From CAVQJU01 sp963754955 (GTDB lineage: Bacteria > Acidobacteriota > Vicinamibacteria > Vicinamibacterales > CAVVIG01), in the NCBI GenBank assembly GCA_963754955.1, contig CAVWHY010000006.1, positions 186,001 to 250,000 on the forward strand: a stretch of 64,000 bases of DNA, read 5' to 3'. The notes under the pieces were generated by a model. That model worked only from the letters and a program-made list of their open reading frames with translations, searched no databases and had not been told where the DNA came from. The translations under genes were made by a program, and so were the position numbers. Of the stretch, positions 60,970-64,000 are shown piece after piece (the first letter of the stretch is position 1; the number at the start of each line of letters is the position of its first letter).

Positions 60970-61924
60970 CCCCTCGCGGCAGTTTGACCGCGCTTCGCAT
61001 CCCGACGTTCCGCTCGTAGACCTCTCCGTAATTGCCCACGGTTTTGACGACGTTGTACGCCCAGGCTTCGTCGAGTCCCAACGCCTTGCCGTTCCCCGGC
61101 GTGACGCCGAGCAGCCGCCGCACATCAGGATTCGCGCTGCTCGCCATCTTCGCCACGTTTTCGGACGTCACGCCGAGCTCTTCCGCGTTGATCATCGCGA
61201 AAATTGTCCACCGCAGCACGTTGAACAAATCCACGTCGGTATCGCGCACGAGCTGAGCGAGCGGCTCCTTCGAGATTTGCCCGGACAGAATCCGGAAGTC
61301 GCCGGGCTTCCGCATCTCGCTGCGCAGGGACGCGAGCTCCGAGACGTCGGCGCTGAAGGCAGCGCAGCGCCCGGCCAGGAGATCCGCTTCGGCCTGCGCG
61401 GGTTGAATCAGCCGTTTCTGCAGCGTGAGCTGGTGCGCGCGGAAATATGCCGTCAGATTGGACTCGTTCAATCCCCCGGAGACGACGCAGACGGGGATTT
61501 TTGAGAGTTGAGCGATCTGCTGCGTGGGCCCGCCGGCCGGCACCATGAAGCCCTGTCCGTCGTAAAAGATCACCGGCCCGAACAGCAGCCCCATGCCTTC
61601 GCGCTGAAGCGACCACGTCAGCCGGCGCGACACCAGATCGACGTCGGACGCGGCTTGAAATTGCTCGACCGACGACGCGAGCTCGTAGCGGACCTTGTCG
61701 GGCGTGCCGAAGATGGCGGCGGAAACCGCGCGACAGACGTCGACATCCAGACCGCTGTAACGGCCCCGCTCGTCCACGCGTGCGAAACCGGCCACCCCGG
61801 GCGCCACACCGCAGACGAGGGTGCCCCGTTGCCGGATGCGGGGCAACCGTCCCTGCGCGGCCAGCGGGTGCTGTCCGGCGAGGACCAGCACCGCGAGGGC
61901 AAGCACGACGGTCCGGCCTCTCAT
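60917..61924 (-). CDS. Amino-acid ABC transporter solute-binding protein
   Basis: A 335-residue periplasmic binding protein: signal peptide TVVLALAVLVLAGQHPLAAQ, then RIRQRGTLVCGVAPGVAGFA, RYSGLDVDVCRAVSAAIFG and RRLTWSLQREGMGLLFGPVI, typical of the general L-amino-acid (AapJ/BztA) cluster. No permease or ATPase gene is nearby in the window, so it is an orphan. ATG 61924. Convergent overlap of 53 bases with the upstream plus-strand gene. Confidence 0.9.
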   Translation of the reverse strand: MRGRTVVLALAVLVLAGQHPLAAQGRLPRIRQRGTLVCGVAPGVAGFARVDERGRYSGLDVDVCRAVSAAIFGTPDKVRYELASSVEQFQAASDVDLVSRRLTWSLQREGMGLLFGPVIFYDGQGFMVPAGGPTQQIAQLSKIPVCVVSGGLNESNLTAYFRAHQLTLQKRLIQPAQAEADLLAGRCAAFSADVSELASLRSEMRKPGDFRILSGQISKEPLAQLVRDTDVDLFNVLRWTIFAMINAEELGVTSENVAKMASSANPDVRRLLGVTPGNGKALGLDEAWAYNVVKTVGNYGEVYERNVGMRSAVKLPRGVNALWSAGGMMFAPPLR

Positions 61925-62067
61925 TGCAGCCCCGCCTGGTTGTTGACAAGTCATTTCGCCGGGGTTACCGTCCTCTCATCTAATGCCTGAGGATCCGGCA
62001 CTTATTATCGCTTCGCCCGGCCGGTAACCGTTCGCGCCCACGTTTTACTCTCCGAAGGAGATCGCCC

Positions 62068-64000
62068 ATGAGCAAGAGAGGCATGTTTTCACGGACCGTC
62101 GCCCTCGCGTGCGTTGTGCTGGCTGCGGCTTCGCTGACGGTTCTGCGCGCCGGTCAGGCTCCGGCCGGAACGGTCGCTGTCGACGCGGACGACATCGGCG
62201 GCGTCGTCACCGGAGCGAAGGGGCCGGAGGCGGGCGTCTGGGTGATTGCTGAAACGAGGGACACCCCCACGCGGCTGATCAAGAGCGTCGTCACTGACGA
62301 TCAGGGCCGCTACCTGGTGCCGGACCTGCCGAAGGGAAACTACGACGTCTGGGTCCGCGGGTACGGGCTCGTCGACTCGCAGAAAGTGAAAGCGGCGCCC
62401 GGCCAGAAGGTGAACCTGAAGGCGGTGGCTGCGCCGAACGCGAGAGCCGCGTCGGCCTACTACCCAGCGCAATACTGGTTCTCGCTCCTCGAGGTGCCGC
62501 CCAAGTCCGACTTCCCCGGCACGGGGCCGCAGGGCAACGGGATTTCGCCGAGCATCAAGAGCCAGGGCGAGTGGATCCGCAACGTCATCAACACGGACGG
62601 CTGCAGCGGCTGCCATCAGTTGGGCAGCAAGGCCACGCGCGAGCTGCATCCTTTTTATGAGGGCATGAAGACGGCCGAGGCGTGGGAGAAGCGCATTCAG
62701 GCGGGGCAGGCCGGCGGAGGGATGAACAATCGTTTCAGTCAGGTCGGCCGCCTGCGCGCAATCGGGATGTACGCGAACTGGACCGATCGCGTAACGGCCG
62801 GCGAGCTCCCGACGAGCGCCCCGGCGCGTCCGCAGGGGAGAGAGCGCAACGTCGTCATCACGATGTGGGACTGGGCCGACGCGAAGACGTATGCCCACGA
62901 TGAGATCTCGACCGACAAACGCAATCCCACCGTGAACGCCAACGGTCCCATTTACGGCGCCCTCGAAGAGAGCGCCGACTACATGCCGACTGTCGATCCG
63001 ACGCGTCATGCCGCGGGCCAGGTGAAGCTGACGGTTCGCGACCCGAAGACGCCGAGCGCGGCCAACACGCCGCCGCCGCAACCCTCGCCGTACTGGGGCG
63101 AGGAGACGATCTGGAACAGCCAGACCAGCACACACAGCTTCGCGATGGACGGCCAGGGCCGCATCTGGGCGGCATCGCGCATCCGGCAGAACGCGACGCT
63201 GCCGTGGTGCCAGGCTGGATCGGAGCACCCGTCGGCGAAGGCCTTCCCGCTCACCGCCAGCGGGCGGCAGCTCGAGCTGTACGATCCGAAGACGAAGCAG
63301 ACCACGCCGATCGACACCTGCTTCAGCTCGGGCCACGTGAATCTCGACAAGAACGACGTCCTATGGTCGTCGTTTGGCCCCGCCGGCGTCGAGGGATGGT
63401 TCGACACGAAGATCTGGGACAAGACGCACGACGAGCAGAAGGCGCAGGGCTGGACGGCGTTCATCCTGGACACGAACGGCAACGGGAAGCGGGACGCGTA
63501 CACGGAACCCGACCAGCCGATCGATCCGGCGAAGGACCACCGCATCAACGGCACGTTCTACGGCGTGTCGCCGGCGCCCGACGGCTCGGTCTGGGGCACG
63601 GTGCAGGGAATGCCCGGCGGCCTCATGCGGCTGATTCCGGGAAGCAATCCGCCCGCGACGGCGCTCGCCGAGTACTACGAAGTGCCGTTCAACAACCCGA
63701 AGGCGTCAGGGTCCGGCTTCGCGCCGCGTGGAATGGACATCGACAGCAAAGGCGTCGTCTGGACGGTGCTGTCCAGCGGTCAACTCGCGAGCCTCGATCG
63801 TCGTCTCTGCAAAGGGCCGCTGAACGGGCCGACGGCGACGGGCCAGCACTGCCCGGAGGGCTGGAAGCTGTATGCCGCGCCCGGGCCGAATTTCAAGGGC
63901 GCTGTCGATTCAGCGAGCGCGGATTCGCTCTACTACAATTTCGTGGATCAGTTCGACATGCTCGGCGTCGGCAAAGACGTCCCGATTGCCACGGGCAACG
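62068..64000 (+). CDS. Exported carboxypeptidase-regulatory-like CxxCH protein (partial at window edge)
   Basis: At least 644 residues, running off the right end. Signal peptide TVALACVVLAAASLTVLRAG, then a carboxypeptidase-regulatory-like domain (GVVTGAKGPEAGVWVIAETR, DDQGRYLVPDLPKGNYDVWV). A CxxCH lies in NTDGCSGCHQLGSKATRELH at about residue 180, followed by NHL/propeller-like repeats (MDGQGRIWAASRIRQNA, LDKNDVLWSSFGPAGVEGWF, IDSKGVVWTVLSSGQLASLD). It is a large secreted heme-containing propeller of unknown substrate, of a type common in Acidobacteria. ATG 62068 has AAGGAG upstream. No frame break is visible. Confidence 0.87.
   Translation, partial: MSKRGMFSRTVALACVVLAAASLTVLRAGQAPAGTVAVDADDIGGVVTGAKGPEAGVWVIAETRDTPTRLIKSVVTDDQGRYLVPDLPKGNYDVWVRGYGLVDSQKVKAAPGQKVNLKAVAAPNARAASAYYPAQYWFSLLEVPPKSDFPGTGPQGNGISPSIKSQGEWIRNVINTDGCSGCHQLGSKATRELHPFYEGMKTAEAWEKRIQAGQAGGGMNNRFSQVGRLRAIGMYANWTDRVTAGELPTSAPARPQGRERNVVITMWDWADAKTYAHDEISTDKRNPTVNANGPIYGALEESADYMPTVDPTRHAAGQVKLTVRDPKTPSAANTPPPQPSPYWGEETIWNSQTSTHSFAMDGQGRIWAASRIRQNATLPWCQAGSEHPSAKAFPLTASGRQLELYDPKTKQTTPIDTCFSSGHVNLDKNDVLWSSFGPAGVEGWFDTKIWDKTHDEQKAQGWTAFILDTNGNGKRDAYTEPDQPIDPAKDHRINGTFYGVSPAPDGSVWGTVQGMPGGLMRLIPGSNPPATALAEYYEVPFNNPKASGSGFAPRGMDIDSKGVVWTVLSSGQLASLDRRLCKGPLNGPTATGQHCPEGWKLYAAPGPNFKGAVDSASADSLYYNFVDQFDMLGVGKDVPIATGN

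Noticed and set aside
62089..63336. A 415-residue minus-strand reading frame
   Set aside because: Antisense to the large CxxCH protein, which has signal peptide, Shine-Dalgarno and clear domains; composition of the antisense frame is atypical.

Overview
The window is GC-rich, tightly packed bacterial chromosome that best fits an Acidobacteriota member of the Vicinamibacteria type. The evidence is a VWFA-related protein of the acidobacterial kind, DUF1592 and DUF1552 secreted heme-type proteins, DUF6152 proteins, many Tat- or Sec-exported single-domain enzymes, and a dense population of intergenic palindromic repeats. No rRNA, tRNA, CRISPR array, integrase, transposase or phage gene was seen. 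I assign no species.

Layout. 0-4.4 kb: an ECF sigma factor with its DGPF/YCII partner (ECF42-like unit), an epoxide-hydrolase-like enzyme, a cupin and a phosphotriesterase-like enzyme. 4.5-14 kb: a HEAT-repeat protein, a VOC protein, a NIPSNAP-DUF4440-rsmE operon, a Gfo/Idh/MocA oxidoreductase, two metallo-beta-lactamase-fold hydrolases around an SMP-30-like protein, and a dienelactone hydrolase. 14-17.4 kb: amidohydrolase, DoxX, serine hydrolase, FMN-binding protein (minus strand). 17.5-22.6 kb: a short-chain acid/acetoacetate module split into two divergent arms (CoA-transferase A and B plus alpha/beta hydrolase; AtoE-like transporter plus thiolase). 22.6-33.5 kb: mixed housekeeping and accessory genes (VOC, CHAD, phytanoyl-CoA dioxygenase-like, DUF1835, truncated globin, aldo/keto reductase, SGNH hydrolase, MTHFR-like, GIY-YIG-like, DUF4390, outer-membrane barrel, a serine-hydrolase fold that has lost its catalytic residues). 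33.6-43.4 kb: VWFA protein, Old Yellow Enzyme, a DUF6152/'EGDTLVV' family cluster, NHL protein, rsgA, and a divergent Kir channel/carbonic anhydrase pair. 44.3-64 kb: a secreted redox region with DUF1592, DUF1552, ankyrin, small c-type cytochrome, YVTN propeller, PQQ dehydrogenase, NHL propeller, SoxC/SoxD-like pair, another CxxCH protein, a flavin amine oxidase operon, an orphan solute-binding protein, and a large CxxCH protein running off the right edge.

Two properties pervade the window. First, about 40 conserved genes or gene segments are broken by apparent net +1 (rarely +2) insertions, and I found none that needs a deletion. Residual long-read insertion errors are the likeliest cause; I rebuilt genes by joining frames, including several that are almost invisible otherwise. 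Second, nearly every intergenic gap of more than about 30 bp is filled by one of several repeat families. The main one is a GTAG-headed hairpin family resembling REP/BIME elements (13 loci, about 22 hairpins); its GTAG head provides the TAG stop codon of six genes. Other families are paired inverted arrays of degenerate 8-12 nt words and short-word direct repeats, one of which lies in frame inside a coding sequence.
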